DNA of 22,691 bases. Source: JABMMZ01 sp044357345. GTDB lineage: Bacteria > Bacteroidota > Bacteroidia > NS11-12g > UBA955. The stretch is from the NCBI GenBank assembly GCA_044357345.1, contig JBIKPR010000042.1, forward strand, positions 1-22,691, given 5' to 3'. The notes beneath the pieces were generated by a model. The model was given only the letters and a program-made list of their open reading frames with translations, had not been told where the DNA came from and made no database searches. Every line of letters starts with the position of its first letter. Position 1 is the first letter of the stretch. This document shows positions 1 through 8,336 of this stretch, in pieces. The translations under genes and the position numbers were made by a program.

Positions 1-1
1 T

Positions 2-202
2 ACTGCAGCCCGAATTTCTAGTGTAAGCTACATTGGAATATTCTGGGGTGTGTTGATGGGAAAATTTATTTTCAATGACAGCTATCCACCAACTGTGCTT
101 TTAGGCATGGCCATTGTTTTGTCTGGTGTAATGTTAAATTTAAACGCACTAAAAGTTCGAAAGCTTGCCGATAAGATAAGAACATTATTTGTACACGATT
201 AG
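2..202 (+). CDS. EamA/DMT-family transporter, C-terminal fragment
   Basis: An open frame enters from the left edge of the window and stops at TAG (200-202), leaving the last 66 residues. They form two hydrophobic segments: one around SVSYIGIFWGVLMGKFIF, and one around VLLGMAIVLSGVMLNL after the short link NDSYPP. A basic cytoplasmic-type tail follows (KVRKLADKIR). A hydrophobic helix, a short loop with paired prolines, a glycine-rich last helix (G-x5-SG) and a basic tail is the usual end of an EamA-domain drug/metabolite transporter such as RhaT or YdcZ relatives. The substrate cannot be inferred and the N-terminal helices are outside the window. Another small multi-helix transporter is possible, but the last-helix pattern favours EamA. 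Confidence 0.6.
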   Translation, partial: TAARISSVSYIGIFWGVLMGKFIFNDSYPPTVLLGMAIVLSGVMLNLNALKVRKLADKIRTLFVHD

Positions 203-221
203 TTCTCGCGACCATTACACC

Positions 222-243
222 ATTTTTTAAAATCTTAAAAAAT
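222..243 (+). terminator. Weak AT-only hairpin after the transporter gene
   Basis: ATTTTTTAA and TTAAAAAAT form a 9-bp inverted repeat around the 4-base loop AATC, 20 bases after the transporter stop codon. The stem has no G-C pair, so it is at best a weak terminator. It may simply reflect the AT-rich intergenic sequence. Confidence 0.25.
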
Positions 244-303
244 ATTTATTCTTTAAAGCCACGAATTTAAAATTGAACTTGTCTTCAAATAAATTCAGCG
301 CCT

Positions 304-3300
304 ATGAAGTCAATCTACTCTCTATCAATTCTCATCATTTTTCACTTCATCAGCAGCAATACAATTCAGGCGCAGGGTGAAAACGACCAATGGATTTTCG
401 GCAACTCATGTCATGTGTCTTTTAAAAATGGAACACCTCAGGTTTTAGCCCCATTAAACACCTTAAAAACACTTGAAGGTTGTAGTTCAGTGAGTGATAA
501 ATATGGCAATCTTTTGTTTTATTCAGACGGTATTACTGTATGGAACAAGAACCATGGTGTAATGCAAAATGGAACTGGCTTAAAAGGCGACCCATCTTCT
601 ACTTCATCTTGTGTGGTGGTTCCAATCCCTAGGAGCCCAAACTTATATTATTTATTTTGTGTGCAGTCTAATATGAGTAACACCCATTTATTGACTTACA
701 ATATTTTAGATATTAATGCCAACGCAGGACTCGGAAAAATCATCAAAAAAAATGCAATTCTTGTTGAAAATTCAGATGAAAAAATTGCAGTAACGAAAAA
801 CTGTTCCAACAACGGATTTTGGTTGGTGATGCATAAAGCATTAAGCAATGAGTATCTAAGTTTTTCTATCGATTCGAGCGGAATAAATATTAGCCCGGTT
901 AGCAGTTTTCAAAACATAAGCGTCTCCAAGAACATTGAACTTGGCTATTTGAAGTTTTCTACTGATGGCAATTATTTGGCAAATGCGCAATGCCATGGCA
1001 GAACCATTGAATTGTATAAATTCGACAAACAAACTGGTCGAGTAACATACTTCGCACATGAAACTTTACCCATGGGAGACGACCAAACATTTTACGGACT
1101 TTCATTTTCGCCAAACAATGGTTTTTTATATACATCCTTAGTAGACAGAGGTGCGGTTTTTCAATTCAATCTGAATCAAGATCCAAAACAAATTTTCAAA
1201 AATGGCATTTTGGTCTTGAAAAGTCCTTCAAGAATTGGAGCCCTTCAATTAGGAAAAGACAATAAACTGTACACCAGTAATTCATACAGCTCTAATGCAC
1301 TAAATTGTATTTTATTCCCTGAGGAGTTGGGACTGAAATGTCAACCTATTTTAAATTATTTAAAACTAAACACCAAAAGTCATATCGGATTGCCAACTTA
1401 TGTAGAAAGCTTAGACAATTACTTCAGTCTAGGCAAAGACAGCATCATCGACTACCACAAGAAAACCTTGAGTGCCAATTACAAAAACGCTCAATATTTA
1501 TGGTCGACAGGCCAAACCACCGAAAGTATTATTATAGATAGAAGTGGTATGTATTGGATTACCATTACAGACTTTAATAAATGCATTTTAATTCGCGATA
1601 CAATCGAAATAAACTTGTTGCGCTATGGGGCAAAAATGAAACCCTTAACCTATGATACTTTATCTGTATGTTCAGGCAATACAATTACTTTTCCGAAATT
1701 CGAAAGCGATAGCCCTAATATTCGTTTTTACTGGACCAACGACAATCCTAAAATCGGCTTGGCAAAATCTGGTTGGGGACAAATTAAAGATTTCATTGCG
1801 CCTAATGTTACCACTACTGAAAATACAAGAATTGTAATCTATCCAAAGGCCGATACAGCAAGGGGAAAACCTCAAATTTTTAAACTGACTATAAAATCAA
1901 AAGTAATACTTGAACGAATTAATTCATATACCATATGTGCTGGGGATAGTCTTACAAAGATCATTTTCAAATCTAACCTCAGCGGTTGTAAAATAGATTG
2001 GTATACCAATAATACTTCTTTCGGCTTGACTGCAGAGGGCAAGGCAAGCATCCCTGCTTTTAAAAGCCTAGAAATCGAAAACAACCAAACAGCTCAGATA
2101 CAAGTAATAGGGTCTAACAACTCCTGCCCTTCAGATACCTTAAATTTTGAAATCAATGTTTTAGGGCTTCCGAAAATCATTCAAGAAAAAAACTTGGAAT
2201 TTTGTGCTGGCGAAAAACTGAATACTATTGTATTTAAAAGTTCCACAAACGGCGCAAAGTTTAAATGGTTTAACAACAATAATAGTATTGGTATACCAGA
2301 CTCTGGAAGTTCATTGATTCAATCTCAATACACCTTGAATGCCAGCACCAACCAGCACTCTAAAATTACGGTTTATTCAAACAACGGTAAATGCAAATCT
2401 CAGGCTATGCAATTCGATATTAACATCAAAAGCAGACCTATCATTGACACAATTAAGCCCATGAAGTTTTGCAGTGGCGATAGTTTGCCAAAAATCAATT
2501 TTACCATTAAGAATCAATTTGATGAAATTAATTGGGAAAATGACAATCCAAACACTGGAATCCCAACTTATGGAATGAACTTTATACCCGCTAAAAAACT
2601 AAAAGATTTAGAAGAAAATCAAACTTCAAATTTAAAAGTAGAAGCAAAAAATGGACTATGTTATTCAGATCCTATGAACTTTAGCATCCTAAGTATTGCT
2701 AAACCACGCATGAACAATTCAAAAATGTTAAAAATTTGCGCAGGTCAACGCATTGAAGAAATTGAACTTAAATGTCATCCGCAAGCATCAAATATTTCAT
2801 GGATTTATGGTGACAGCATCTATGGTGAATTTAAGTCAGGCACTCAGAATATACCAAGTATCCAAACTTATAAGTCACAAAAACCAAGTCATTTTAAAAT
2901 CATTTGCCAAGCGGATTATCTTGGTTGCAAAAGCGACACCGCTCACTTTGATTTAATTGTAAACCCTGTTCCTAAACCTTTGTTTACATTACAAGTGAGT
3001 GATTTGAAAGATGGTAAAATAAAAAATGAAATCAAAACCAGCAATAGAAGCATTGGAGCTACTTATTATACTTGGCATTGGGGCGATCAAGAAAGCAGTG
3101 AAGATTTCGAACCAACACATATTTATGCTAAAAACAGTGCCTACACAGTTAAACTCTATGCAGAGAACGGGTACAATTGTTTTGATACACTTTCACAAAA
3201 TATTAAGTTTTTCAAATATCTACAATATTATATTCCCAATGCCTTTTCACCCGACCAAAATGGCAAAAACGAATCGTTTCACATCTATGGGGTATCTGAT

Positions 3301-3489
3301 GAATCTGCAAGTTTTGAAATCTTTAACCGCTGGGGTGAAAAACTATTTGAAACAGCCAACAATACTGCCTGGAATGGAACATACAAAGACAGCGATTGCC
3401 AAGCAGATGTTTATATTTACAAAGCTAAAATCGTTTCAAAAGAAGGCAAGTTAATTGAATTATCAGGGACCCTTAGTTTATTGAGATAA
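304..3489 (+). CDS. Large secreted T9SS type B (CHU_C) protein with propeller-like N-terminus and PKD-like repeats
   Basis: A 1061-aa predicted secreted protein. Residues 1-23 are a type I signal peptide ending IQAQ. Residues about 25-370 resemble the propeller-like N-terminal region common in Bacteroidota surface proteins; the opening WIFGN...LEGCSSVSDKYGNLLFYSDGITVWNKNH is split over residues 30-84. An Ig-like piece follows near 395-435 (YLWSTGQTT, SGMYWITITD). Five PKD-like repeats start near 449, 539, 630, 719 and 808, each opening with a C-(S/A)-G motif. A PKD domain lies at about 890-970 (WHWGD). From Y975 to the end is CHU_C: YYIPNAFSPDQNGKNESF, FEIFNRWGEKLFE, WNGTY and a final LSLLR. 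CHU_C directs export by the type IX system and surface attachment (family knowledge). The ligand or role is unknown. The gene converges with the carboxyltransferase gene. No good promoter match was found upstream. Confidence 0.88.
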   Translation: MKSIYSLSILIIFHFISSNTIQAQGENDQWIFGNSCHVSFKNGTPQVLAPLNTLKTLEGCSSVSDKYGNLLFYSDGITVWNKNHGVMQNGTGLKGDPSSTSSCVVVPIPRSPNLYYLFCVQSNMSNTHLLTYNILDINANAGLGKIIKKNAILVENSDEKIAVTKNCSNNGFWLVMHKALSNEYLSFSIDSSGINISPVSSFQNISVSKNIELGYLKFSTDGNYLANAQCHGRTIELYKFDKQTGRVTYFAHETLPMGDDQTFYGLSFSPNNGFLYTSLVDRGAVFQFNLNQDPKQIFKNGILVLKSPSRIGALQLGKDNKLYTSNSYSSNALNCILFPEELGLKCQPILNYLKLNTKSHIGLPTYVESLDNYFSLGKDSIIDYHKKTLSANYKNAQYLWSTGQTTESIIIDRSGMYWITITDFNKCILIRDTIEINLLRYGAKMKPLTYDTLSVCSGNTITFPKFESDSPNIRFYWTNDNPKIGLAKSGWGQIKDFIAPNVTTTENTRIVIYPKADTARGKPQIFKLTIKSKVILERINSYTICAGDSLTKIIFKSNLSGCKIDWYTNNTSFGLTAEGKASIPAFKSLEIENNQTAQIQVIGSNNSCPSDTLNFEINVLGLPKIIQEKNLEFCAGEKLNTIVFKSSTNGAKFKWFNNNNSIGIPDSGSSLIQSQYTLNASTNQHSKITVYSNNGKCKSQAMQFDINIKSRPIIDTIKPMKFCSGDSLPKINFTIKNQFDEINWENDNPNTGIPTYGMNFIPAKKLKDLEENQTSNLKVEAKNGLCYSDPMNFSILSIAKPRMNNSKMLKICAGQRIEEIELKCHPQASNISWIYGDSIYGEFKSGTQNIPSIQTYKSQKPSHFKIICQADYLGCKSDTAHFDLIVNPVPKPLFTLQVSDLKDGKIKNEIKTSNRSIGATYYTWHWGDQESSEDFEPTHIYAKNSAYTVKLYAENGYNCFDTLSQNIKFFKYLQYYIPNAFSPDQNGKNESFHIYGVSDESASFEIFNRWGEKLFETANNTAWNGTYKDSDCQADVYIYKAKIVSKEGKLIELSGTLSLLR
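1645..2970 (+). repeat. Five tandem PKD-like protein repeats of about 89 aa
   Basis: Within the 1061-aa protein, the motifs VCSGN, ICAGD, FCAGE, FCSGD and ICAGQ recur at residues about 455, 544, 635, 724 and 813, giving a period of 89 residues. Each is followed by an aromatic strand of W-(T/Y)-N-(N/D) type (YWTNDN, WYTNN, KWFNNN, NWENDN, SWIYGD) and an IG- or G-rich turn. Repeats 2-5 carry a second cysteine near the end (SC, KC, LC, GC), while repeat 1 lacks it. The DNA copies are strongly diverged, so this is an old duplication. Confidence 0.75.
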
Positions 3490-3490
3490 A

Positions 3491-5128
3491 CTAGGTTTGC
3501 AAAACACCGACATTGAACGGCTTCACCGGTGCGTGGTTTGCCATAGCTATACCTTCGCTGATTACTTTTCTGGTTTCTATAGGATCAATCACTCCGTCAA
3601 CCCAAATGCGCGAAGCTGCATAATAAGGTGACAATTGGTTTTCGTAACGGGCTATGATTTTATCCAATAAAGCTTTCTCTGCTTCTGGTGTGATTTTTTC
3701 ACCCTTGGCTTCCAAACTGGCTTTCTCTATTTGCAACATCACCTTAGCCGCTTGTTCTCCGCCCATTACCGCTATGCGGGCACTTGGCCAAGCATAAATA
3801 AGTCTTGGGTCGTAAGCCTTTCCACACATGGCGTAGTTTCCTGCACCATAACTGTTGCCCATGATAATGGTGAATTTTGGAACCGTACTATTGCTCATGG
3901 CGTTTACCATTTTAGCTCCGTCTTTAATTATTCCAGCATGTTCACTTCGGCTGCCCACCATAAAACCGGTAACGTCTTGCAAAAACACCAATGGAATTTT
4001 CTTTTGGTTGCAGTTCATGATAAACCTAGCAGCTTTATCGGCACTGTCATTGTAAATAACACCCCCAAATTGCATTTCACCTTTTTTGTTTTTTGAAATC
4101 ATACGGTTGTTGGCAACAATACCAACAGCCCAACCATCGATGCGGGCGTAGCCACATAAAATGGTTTTGCCATAACCTTCTTTATATTCTTCAAACTCAC
4201 TGTTGTCGACTAAGTGTTCAATTAAGAATTTGCTATCGTATGGTTTAGCTCTATCCTTTGGCAGAATTCCATAAATATTTTTAATGTCATGCAAAGGTGC
4301 TTTTGTGGCCACACGGTCGAAACCGGCTTCCTCAAATTTACCAATTTTATCCATGATATATTTTATACGGTCGAGGCACGATTGATCATCCGGGAAACGG
4401 TCGTCGATTACACCAGAAATCTCCGATTGAGAAATACTTCCACCTAAAGTTTCATTGTCAATATCCTCTCCCACTGCCGCTTTCACCAAATAGGAACCGG
4501 CTAAAAATATGGAGCCTGTTTTATCTACAATCAAAGCTTCGTCGCTCATAATTGGCAAGTATGCCCCACCTGCCACACAACTGCCCATAACTGCTGCAAT
4601 TTGGGTAATTCCCATACTGCTCATTACCGCATTGTTTCTGAATATTCGTCCGAAATGCTCTTTGTCTGGAAATATCTCATCTTGCATTGGCAAAAACACA
4701 CCCGCTGAGTCAACCAAATAAATAATTGGCAAACGGTTTTCCATTGCTATTTCTTGGGCACGTAAATTCTTCTTTCCACTTATTGGAAACCAAGCACCTG
4801 CTTTTACCGTTGCATCATTGGCAACAATCATGCACTGACGTCCACTCACATATCCAATTCCACAAACAACGCCACCGCCAGGGCAACCGCCATACTCAGG
4901 ATACATGCCATCGCCAGCAAAGGCAGCAACTTCAGTAAAAGAACTATCGGTATCCCTTAAATAATCAATGCGCTCGCGGGCCAATAATTTACCCTTCTCC
5001 TTTTGCTTTGCAGCCGCTTTCTCCCCTCCGCCCAAACTCACTTTTTTGTGCTTGGTCTTTAGTTCATATACCAACTGTTTGTTGTGGTCTTCGTTTTTGT
5101 TAAATTCGATATCAATTTTGTCAGACAT
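3491..5128 (-). CDS. Acyl-CoA carboxylase carboxyltransferase (beta) subunit, methylcrotonyl-CoA carboxylase type
   Basis: A 545-aa cytoplasmic protein of the biotin-dependent carboxyltransferase family, which moves CO2 from carboxybiotin to an acyl-CoA. The N-terminal crotonase-like half carries KGKLLARERIDYL (46-58), DSAGVFLPMQDEIFPDKEHF (140-159) and the oxyanion-hole region GSCVAGGAYLP (182-192). The C-terminal half carries FGGVIYNDSADKAARFI (354-370), QDVTGFMVG (384-392), GNSYGAGNYAM (424-434) and DGVIDPIETR (511-520). The FLPMQDEIFPD and HFGRIF signatures and the length fit MccB-like subunits used in leucine breakdown better than AccD. Propionyl-CoA or another acyl-CoA remains possible. 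No biotin carboxylase or biotin carrier gene is adjacent, so partners must be encoded elsewhere. It has its own promoter in the gap upstream (5141-5170). The 3' end abuts a convergent gene with one base between stops. Confidence 0.9.
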   Translation of the reverse strand: MSDKIDIEFNKNEDHNKQLVYELKTKHKKVSLGGGEKAAAKQKEKGKLLARERIDYLRDTDSSFTEVAAFAGDGMYPEYGGCPGGGVVCGIGYVSGRQCMIVANDATVKAGAWFPISGKKNLRAQEIAMENRLPIIYLVDSAGVFLPMQDEIFPDKEHFGRIFRNNAVMSSMGITQIAAVMGSCVAGGAYLPIMSDEALIVDKTGSIFLAGSYLVKAAVGEDIDNETLGGSISQSEISGVIDDRFPDDQSCLDRIKYIMDKIGKFEEAGFDRVATKAPLHDIKNIYGILPKDRAKPYDSKFLIEHLVDNSEFEEYKEGYGKTILCGYARIDGWAVGIVANNRMISKNKKGEMQFGGVIYNDSADKAARFIMNCNQKKIPLVFLQDVTGFMVGSRSEHAGIIKDGAKMVNAMSNSTVPKFTIIMGNSYGAGNYAMCGKAYDPRLIYAWPSARIAVMGGEQAAKVMLQIEKASLEAKGEKITPEAEKALLDKIIARYENQLSPYYAASRIWVDGVIDPIETRKVISEGIAMANHAPVKPFNVGVLQT

Positions 5129-5140
5129 AATTTAGTCTTG

Positions 5141-5170
5141 CAAAAATAGAACATTTAGCCTCAATACAAA
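5141..5170 (-). promoter_or_regulatory. Bacteroidota-type promoter of the carboxyltransferase gene
   Basis: On the minus strand TTTG (5170-5167) is followed after 18 nt by TATTTTTG (5148-5141), an exact match to TAnnTTTG. Transcription would start near 5136, about 8 bases before the ATG at 5128. It gives the carboxyltransferase expression independent of the DUF2079 gene upstream. Confidence 0.6.
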
Positions 5171-5204
5171 CGAATTTCGATAAGAATACGATTCAACACA
5201 ATGG

Positions 5205-6659
5205 CTATTTTTTCTTTAACACAGAAATCTCCGGAAGATCAACAATGATCAACCACCTTCCCGAGGCAATCGAGTCGTTAAGTCCTTGTATTAAACCTTG
5301 TTTTTCAATAGGATATGTCTCTGGTTCGACGCGCGACAAAACAATATATTCTGCATCTTTCACAATAGGATAAACATAGGCTTTGTCTCGGTATGCCAAA
5401 TGTGAAACTAAAGGAGATTGTGCACTGACACGTGCATTCGTCGGAATTTGCTTTAAATATTGATGAATAATTTGTATATTATGTCCTCTGTTATAATGGC
5501 CCTTTTGATAAATCCGCAAACGGTTGTAGTCGTGCCTGTAAACGGTATGATCCATTAAACGAATGCTAACGGCAAATGAAAATACAGAAGCCAATATGGC
5601 CAAATTTCTTTGCCTGTTCACAATCTTTAATTTTCCTAAAACCAAAAACAAACCTATGCTTATTACGGGTGCAAACTCAATTGAATAATGACAATCGATG
5701 CTCCATATGGCTGGGTCATCGTAACACATTTTTGACACAATTGGCACGAGCAACATCAATAAATAAGTCGGTTTAAGCAATAAAACAAAAGCTCCGGATA
5801 AGGCAATAAAAATATAGAACTCAGTTTTCACCCAGTCATAATTTGGATTACCGGAATGGTTACTAAACAAATGCCTTAAAAACTCGATAGGATGAAATAC
5901 AATATTTTTCAATGCATCAAAATAGTCGGCACCCAAAACATGGTATTTGAAATGTCCATAAGCTTTATCAGGTGACAAGGCTGGCATAATGATTTTAACG
6001 GCTATGAAAAAGTAGAGCAATGACAAAACGAAGGCAGAAAACAAGAAAATCAAACGTCGTTTATCCTTTCGGTTTTCAAACACCAATACCAAAGACACGG
6101 ATGCCAACCAAAGTGCAACCGATTCTTTACACATCAGCATGAGTATGAAAACAAGAGCTGATTTCAAAAAATCATTGCGATGCAAAAACAATAAAAACCA
6201 AGGCAAGAGCATCGCTGCCAGAACATTGCTGTGGTAGTCGAACGACAGAGCTGAATATATTCCAAAGAACAAGAAGAAATGCAAAACGCCAATCAAAGCC
6301 AAAGAAGATTTGAGATTGCTTTCTAACAAAAATTTATAGATCCCAAGGCCACCAAATAAAACAAAAACAATTTGCGCCAACTGAAGCGTGTATTGGCCAA
6401 AAACAAGTGATATAGGCCCCAACAGAATAAGAGTAAAATCGAGGTGATCGGAAAGCAAGTTCCTTGGAATTTCTTTGAACATTGACGCATCATTCCATTG
6501 TCCATGTGCATAGTCGTATAGAGCATTGGTGTAAACACCCAGGTCTAATGCAAAAGTTCTAAAGCAATAATGGTTAACCAATGCAATAAGGGCATAAACA
6601 ATTGCAAAAAAAACAAACAAGAAACCAAGTCTAGGGCTTGAAATGAAACGCTTCAACAT
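5205..6659 (-). CDS. DUF2079-family polytopic inner-membrane protein
   Basis: A 484-aa integral membrane protein counted from ATG at 6659. A TTG nine bases upstream is in frame, but the ATG forms a TAATG overlap with the stop of the barrel gene, which favours translational coupling. About ten hydrophobic segments are visible. Just after the first comes NHYCFRTFALDLGVYTNALY, the characteristic DUF2079 opening (aromatic, then F-x-x-DLG-x-x-x-x-A), followed by the conserved SDHLDFTLILLGP. A second family-like region is DYHSNVLAAMLLPWFLLFLHR. The last ~100 residues are less hydrophobic and probably extracytoplasmic (YLKQIPTNARVSAQSPLVSHL). The architecture resembles GT-C glycosyltransferases, which also have an acidic first loop and a soluble C-terminus, but no reaction is established for DUF2079. 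Function is therefore unknown. It is co-transcribed with the outer-membrane barrel gene. Confidence 0.82.
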   Translation of the reverse strand: MLKRFISSPRLGFLFVFFAIVYALIALVNHYCFRTFALDLGVYTNALYDYAHGQWNDASMFKEIPRNLLSDHLDFTLILLGPISLVFGQYTLQLAQIVFVLFGGLGIYKFLLESNLKSSLALIGVLHFFLFFGIYSALSFDYHSNVLAAMLLPWFLLFLHRNDFLKSALVFILMLMCKESVALWLASVSLVLVFENRKDKRRLIFLFSAFVLSLLYFFIAVKIIMPALSPDKAYGHFKYHVLGADYFDALKNIVFHPIEFLRHLFSNHSGNPNYDWVKTEFYIFIALSGAFVLLLKPTYLLMLLVPIVSKMCYDDPAIWSIDCHYSIEFAPVISIGLFLVLGKLKIVNRQRNLAILASVFSFAVSIRLMDHTVYRHDYNRLRIYQKGHYNRGHNIQIIHQYLKQIPTNARVSAQSPLVSHLAYRDKAYVYPIVKDAEYIVLSRVEPETYPIEKQGLIQGLNDSIASGRWLIIVDLPEISVLKKK

Positions 6660-7771
6660 TAAAACCAAACCGTTAAATTGGTGATTAACAAATTGCTAAA
6701 GGGAATAGATTTTTTGCTCGGACTTTCATATACATTTTTCTCTGAATAGTAGGTTCTGCCTTCGAGACGAAACAAAGCATTTGCACTTATTTTCAAATTG
6801 TAACAGAGTCCACCACTAAAGGTACTAAATCCAGCTACTCCTGTAATTGGTTTAATTTGTATAGACGATGCATCTTCAAAATATTCTATTCGGGCAGAAA
6901 GCGATGACTTTTTGTTAAAACTATACCTTCCAATAATATTTGCTTGCCACCATTGTCCTTGCGACTTTATGCCAAGTGTATCTTTGCGCTCTTGAAGCCC
7001 TGCATAGACACATGAGGTTAGAGAAAACTTTCCATCTGGGTTGTAGATTGCATATAAATCGGTGAAATAACGCACACCAAAATCAGGGTTATTTTTTGAA
7101 CCTTCATTGCCTAAATAGGTATTCCAATTCAGTAATAATTTATTGTTTGGCCGATATTCTATCTGTGTTCCAATCGACAATTGTTTGTTTTCATCTTGAA
7201 TAGACTGCCAACCGTTTAACAGATACCAATACGCACTAACTTTCTTATTTATCGGTGTAGACAATTTGACTCCAGTTAAAAAATATGGAACAAATTCAGG
7301 CGCAAATGAGCGGGTGTACATGAGATGGTCTTTCGAAATGGCAGACTCATTGGTATAAGGAGAAGGCAAAACACCAGCATCTAACCATATGTCTTTCTTT
7401 TTCGATAATTTCACCCCTGCGTTGGCTTCAACAATATTTTTAAGTGTTCCTTTTTCAGCTGCGTAATTGGAATTTATATAATTCCCAAAACCTGGCACAA
7501 AGTGCGCACGAACATTGTCGTTGATGTATTTAAAATCCGCGTAGGCTAGATTGATATTTACTTCATTGTGACGGGGAGAAGACACACTATAAGGACGGTC
7601 TGATTCGAATGGTCTATTAAAATCAAAACCATAATACACATCGATATATGCACCAACCGTAATTTTCCCTTTGGCTGCAGAGTCATATACATTCACCATA
7701 CCGGAATTGCTCACCTGTGCCTTAGCGCATAGAGATAGTATAATAAAAAACAAAGTGAAATTTATTTTCAT
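6659..7771 (-). CDS. Outer-membrane beta-barrel protein, BBP2/OmpL-like porin family
   Basis: A 370-aa protein with a signal peptide at residues 1-18 (ending CAKA before Q). The rest is short alternating strands rich in Tyr, Trp and Asn. It opens with GKITVGAYIDVYYGFDFNRP and continues with HNEVNINLAYADFKY, WLDAGVLPSPYTNES and FVPYFLTGVKLS. This pattern matches Bacteroidota proteins assigned to the putative beta-barrel porin-2 (OmpL-like, BBP2) family. The last residue is phenylalanine (LTVWF), the usual C-terminal signal for insertion by the Bam complex. Family members are presumed pores or barrels, and no substrate can be read here. It is the first gene of a two-gene unit: its TAA overlaps the ATG of the DUF2079 gene. 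Upstream lies the trxA terminator, so it needs its own promoter, and a TACTTTTG element is present at 7788-7795. Confidence 0.83.
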   Translation of the reverse strand: MKINFTLFFIILSLCAKAQVSNSGMVNVYDSAAKGKITVGAYIDVYYGFDFNRPFESDRPYSVSSPRHNEVNINLAYADFKYINDNVRAHFVPGFGNYINSNYAAEKGTLKNIVEANAGVKLSKKKDIWLDAGVLPSPYTNESAISKDHLMYTRSFAPEFVPYFLTGVKLSTPINKKVSAYWYLLNGWQSIQDENKQLSIGTQIEYRPNNKLLLNWNTYLGNEGSKNNPDFGVRYFTDLYAIYNPDGKFSLTSCVYAGLQERKDTLGIKSQGQWWQANIIGRYSFNKKSSLSARIEYFEDASSIQIKPITGVAGFSTFSGGLCYNLKISANALFRLEGRTYYSEKNVYESPSKKSIPFSNLLITNLTVWF

Positions 7772-7787
7772 GGTATATTAGAAGTAA

Positions 7788-7795
7788 CAAAAGTA
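7788..7795 (-). promoter_or_regulatory. Candidate -7 element of the barrel/DUF2079 unit
   Basis: Minus-strand TACTTTTG (7795-7788) matches TAnnTTTG exactly and lies 16 bases before the ATG of the barrel gene. No TTG or TTTG sits 17-21 bases further upstream, so this is only half of the usual promoter. The gap between the trxA terminator and the ATG leaves room for little else. Confidence 0.35.
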
Positions 7796-7833
7796 AGAAA
7801 TTGGATGTAAAAAAGTTATTGAAATGTACCAAC

Positions 7834-7860
7834 AAAAAAAGGGAACAATAAATTGTTCCC
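7834..7860 (-). terminator. Rho-independent terminator of trxA
   Basis: On the minus strand GGGAACAAT, a TT loop and ATTGTTCCC form a perfect 9-bp stem (7860-7841). It is followed directly by seven T residues (7840-7834). It lies 26 bases after the trxA stop codon. On the plus strand no T run follows, so it works for trxA only. Confidence 0.85.
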
Positions 7861-7886
7861 TTCTAAGAATACATTATTAACTAGAG

Positions 7887-8207
7887 CTATACCAATTGAG
7901 CATCAATTTTAGACGCCAACATTGTTTTAGGCACTGCGCCTACAATTTTGTCAACGACTTCGCCACCTTTGAATACCAACAAGGTTGGGATGCTGCGGAT
8001 ACCATATTTAGTTGCAACGCCTGGGTTCTCATCTACGTTTAGTTTACCTACCAATGCTTTGCCTTCATATTCTGAAGAGAGTTCTTCAACCAATGGACCG
8101 ATCATACGGCAGGGACCGCACCATTCTGCCCAAAAATCTACCAATACCGGTTTGTCTGAACCTAGTACTTCTGTCTCCCAACTTGAATCTGTGAAATGTT
8201 TTGCCAT
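7887..8207 (-). CDS. trxA: Thioredoxin
   Basis: A 106-aa cytoplasmic protein-disulfide reductase of normal length for the family. It has the active site WCGPC at residues 29-33 inside VLVDFWAEWCGPCRM, the buried aspartate (D24), the NVDENPGVATKYGIRSIPT segment with the cis-proline at P74, and the late FKGGEVVDKIVGA strand-turn. It reduces disulfides in targets such as ribonucleotide reductase and peroxiredoxins, using electrons from thioredoxin reductase (family knowledge). The gene stands alone between its own promoter (8268-8297) and terminator (7834-7860). htpG upstream is on the same strand, 129 bases away. Confidence 0.96.
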   Translation of the reverse strand: MAKHFTDSSWETEVLGSDKPVLVDFWAEWCGPCRMIGPLVEELSSEYEGKALVGKLNVDENPGVATKYGIRSIPTLLVFKGGEVVDKIVGAVPKTMLASKIDAQLV

Positions 8208-8267
8208 GTTATTTATTATTTACGAATGATTTGATGTTCAAAAAAACAATCTTTTTTATTGATGTTG

Positions 8268-8297
8268 CAAATTTAAAATCCACAACTGAGTCTTCAA
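8268..8297 (-). promoter_or_regulatory. Bacteroidota-type promoter of trxA
   Basis: Minus-strand TTG (8297-8295), a 19-nt spacer and TAAATTTG (8275-8268) fit both elements and the spacing of the Bacteroidota primary-sigma promoter. The predicted start is near 8263, leaving a leader of about 55 nt before the ATG at 8207. Confidence 0.65.
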
Positions 8298-8336
8298 CAT
8301 CAATTTTACTGATTGACTTATAGGTTTTCTGCATGT

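Noticed and set aside
3026..3454. A 142-codon open frame overlapping the end of the 1061-aa gene in another frame
   Set aside because: It overlaps the clear PKD and CHU_C coding sequence, has no family-like motif and low-complexity composition; it is a shadow of the real gene.
3731..4096. A 121-codon plus-strand frame antisense to the carboxyltransferase gene
   Set aside because: The minus-strand frame has unmistakable carboxyltransferase motifs across the same stretch; the plus-strand product is a shadow with no recognisable features.
6660..6668. TTG start for the DUF2079 protein at 6668
   Set aside because: The ATG at 6659 overlaps the preceding stop as TAATG, a standard coupled start, and three extra residues add nothing to the family match.
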